From Candidatus Hydrogenedens sp. (GTDB lineage Bacteria > Hydrogenedentota > Hydrogenedentia > Hydrogenedentales > Hydrogenedentaceae): a DNA stretch of 55,496 bases. Both the position numbers and the translations under genes were made by a program. The stretch spans positions 1-55,496 of the forward strand of contig DAOSUS010000019.1 in assembly GCA_035378955.1 (NCBI GenBank). Direction: 5' to 3'. Under the pieces are notes generated by a model that worked only from the letters and a program-made list of their open reading frames with translations, did not search any database and was not told the DNA's origin. Shown in pieces: positions 54,901-55,496 of this stretch (positions are counted from its first letter, which is position 1; each line of letters opens with the position of its first letter).

Positions 54901-55496
54901 ATTGCAGAAGAACTAACAGACGGAGAGAGGGTAGGTCCATTATCTGGAGCTACAGGTAGTACTCAATACTTTATGATAAATGTTCCTGAAGGACAGAGCA
55001 CATTAAAAGTTAAAACCTGGGGAGGTACTGGAAACTGTGATTTGCTCGTATATCATGAGTCTTGCCGTGTAAAGGAATGCGAATATTCCTCGTCAAATTC
55101 AGGTAATGATGAGCGATTAGCAATAGATAATCCTTATTCAGGTTGGTGGTATATAGTGTTATATAGCGTTAGGAACACATACAGCGGAGTTTATTTAATC
55201 GCGGATTATAGTGTGTCAATCGAAGGAGAAGGAGTTTTGGAAGGAGAAGGGATAGTCGAAGGAACACCGGAAGGGATACCTGAGGGCGTCATTGAAGGAA
55301 CCCCTGAAGGAACACCGGAAGGTGTCGTCGAAGGAACACCGGAAGGGACGCCTGAGGGAGAAGGGATAGTCGAAGGAACACCGGAAGGGACAACAGAAGG
55401 CGAAGGAATTTTCGAAGGGAGCGTCGAAGGTGAAGGTTTAGCAGAGGGTGAAGGTGAAGCAATACAAGAGATATTTGACGAACAAACTGTGGGTCC
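51952..55496 (+). CDS. Giant secreted protein with ten PPC-like repeats and EGTPEG/EGEG linker (partial, runs off the window)
   Basis: An open frame starts at ATG 51952, after AAGGAGA, and stays open for 1181 codons to the window edge, so the 3' end is missing. The first about 35 residues form a signal peptide (LKYIVFLFFVGIAFEVLA). Ten tandem domains of 95-105 residues follow (starting near 52111, 52435, 52759, 53077, 53389, 53698, 54001, 54307, 54610 and 54916). Each has the pre-peptidase C-terminal (PPC) pattern: FKINVP, WGGTGNCDLY, G(N)DE, and SGWWYI with a closing LxADY. Most repeats carry extra cysteines (NCDLY ... SC ... C), which may form disulfides. From 55222 the protein enters an EGEG/EGTPEG linker like that of the gene before, so a dockerin-like tail may follow. 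No peptidase domain is seen in the visible part. Confidence 0.88.
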   Translation, partial: MCGKVSKVFSKEWALKYIVFLFFVGIAFEVLAVSPINSLNQSKGGVKDVAVEIIEDGETIMNIDGEPGNYPAFKIFVPADTLYMNVRTMGGTGNCDLYVWHESCEDLQKCSYTSEHDGNNEMVSLIEPTSGWWYIWLWGRKTYNDVGLVADYVVGIEEIPQLLDGMELTSLSGIEDTWQFFKIYVPNGQALLNVYTMGGTGDCDLYVWHEPWENMNSLQESNNISTNYESITCLHPLSGWWIVGLRAYWDYSEASLIADYVGIDEITVLTDGEEVVTSLPPPYDTWQLLKINVPAGQALLDVSTWGGTGNCDLYVWYESCEDDNCEYVSKNDDNNERVGVFKPNAGWWIIALHGISSGVSLLANCIGIDEISELSDGVEINSLSGTENSWQLFKINVPPDQAVLDIRTWGGSGNCDLYAWHESCEDWNCINISSSLNNTETIWKVSPESGWWCIAISGDYNGVNLMANYINIDDISELTDEVEVSNLYGDKGSIQLFKINVPPDQAVLDIRTWGGSGNCDLYAWHESCEAVECIHMSVNETNNEEIVVNNPAAGWWIIGLNSVDSYIVVNLLADYSGAVDDITDGELVSSISTWKLYLINVPTAQELLWIHTWGGTGNCDLVAYSASCQTSDCYYSSSNSGNDEQIVISNPTSGWWYIGVFGFDFSGVNLIADYVSGSEIVEVSDEEIQGSLSGVQFSPKYFKINVPDSQARLGAYTWGGSGNCDLYGSYASCTTSDCRFFSSNTGNSEQGVKNNPEGGWWYIVLFGTGSYNGVSLLTDYFSAEEITDGEVVTPLSGNMYSVKYYMINVPAGQVQLDIHTWGGTDNCELYAYHQSCTTAGCSYKSENTGNDEQILLTNPEGGWWYIVVYGAESFDGVSLTASYTKEITNGEVVTPLSADEGIFQYFKIYIPTRQSRLEVSTWGGTGDCKLYVRYGRSGCSLLVSSSEGNEEKIVVNSPIAGWWYVSLYATKGYNNVSLTANYFIAEELTDGERVGPLSGATGSTQYFMINVPEGQSTLKVKTWGGTGNCDLLVYHESCRVKECEYSSSNSGNDERLAIDNPYSGWWYIVLYSVRNTYSGVYLIADYSVSIEGEGVLEGEGIVEGTPEGIPEGVIEGTPEGTPEGVVEGTPEGTPEGEGIVEGTPEGTTEGEGIFEGSVEGEGLAEGEGEAIQEIFDEQTVG
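53122..53537 (+). repeat. Two nearly identical 104-base blocks in PPC repeats 4 and 5
   Basis: Bases 53122-53225 and 53434-53537 differ at one position (A versus G in the CCTCC-GA context). Other repeats of the gene differ much more at the DNA level. The identity stops abruptly at both ends, as expected from recent gene conversion or duplication. Confidence 0.85.

Overview
The window is a 55.5 kb piece of an AT-rich, Gram-negative-type bacterial chromosome. I see no phage, insertion sequence, CRISPR array, rRNA or tRNA. The best lineage clue is the large surface proteins at the right end: EGTPEG/EGEG linkers and a C-terminal tail with two dockerin-like 'INLSELLR-I-FFN' segments. From memory this style is typical of Candidatus Hydrogenedentota and related environmental bacteria. 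Lipoproteins, an OMP beta-barrel protein, Na+-NQR and flagellar genes fit a didermic, motile organism. The taxonomic call is inference; no marker gene search could be run.

Layout. 185-4072 (+): PIG-L type deacetylase, a secreted DUF5011-type membrane-anchored protein, and ispG (MEP isoprenoid pathway). 4089-6527 (-): UroD-family protein, a 40-residue co-translated ORF, and an N4-cytosine-type DNA methyltransferase fused to a degenerate SNase-like domain. 6598-13617 (-): a complete nqrABCDEF-apbE operon for the Na+-translocating NADH:quinone reductase, with the flavin transferase that loads FMN onto NqrB and NqrC. 13857-17841 (-): SDR oxidoreductase, metallophosphoesterase, BNR/sialidase-like protein and an unknown exported protein. 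17982-21543 (+): a CsgG/FlgT-like lipoprotein translationally coupled to an outer-membrane beta-barrel protein. 21534-24185 (-): mutS. 24317-27582 (+): GH88-like hydrolase, PilZ protein and Gfo/Idh oxidoreductase, suggesting carbohydrate catabolism plus a c-di-GMP receptor. 27583-28478: a repeat-rich intergenic island with a strong terminator. 28479-29408 (-): PP2C phosphatase. 29658-33094 (+): FecR/DUF6600-like protein and a repeat lipoprotein. 33103-39141 (-): gltBD (GOGAT). 39142-40001: AT-rich spacer with a dispersed repeat. 40002-42495: DUF1330 protein (+), aldehyde dehydrogenase and beta-carbonic anhydrase (-). 42852-45133 (+): fliD-fliS behind a sigma-28-like promoter. 45134-45821: second copy of the dispersed repeat. 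45822-46430 (-): HEAT-repeat protein. 46960-51543 (+): GLUG/PASTA giant surface protein. 51952-end (+): an even longer ten-fold PPC-repeat protein that runs off the window.

Most of the window is compact housekeeping DNA with convergent genes almost touching. The least explained parts are the methyltransferase/SNase-like fusion with its tiny partner ORF, the paired intergenic repeats, the repeat island at 27.6-28.5 kb, and the two modular cysteine-containing surface proteins.
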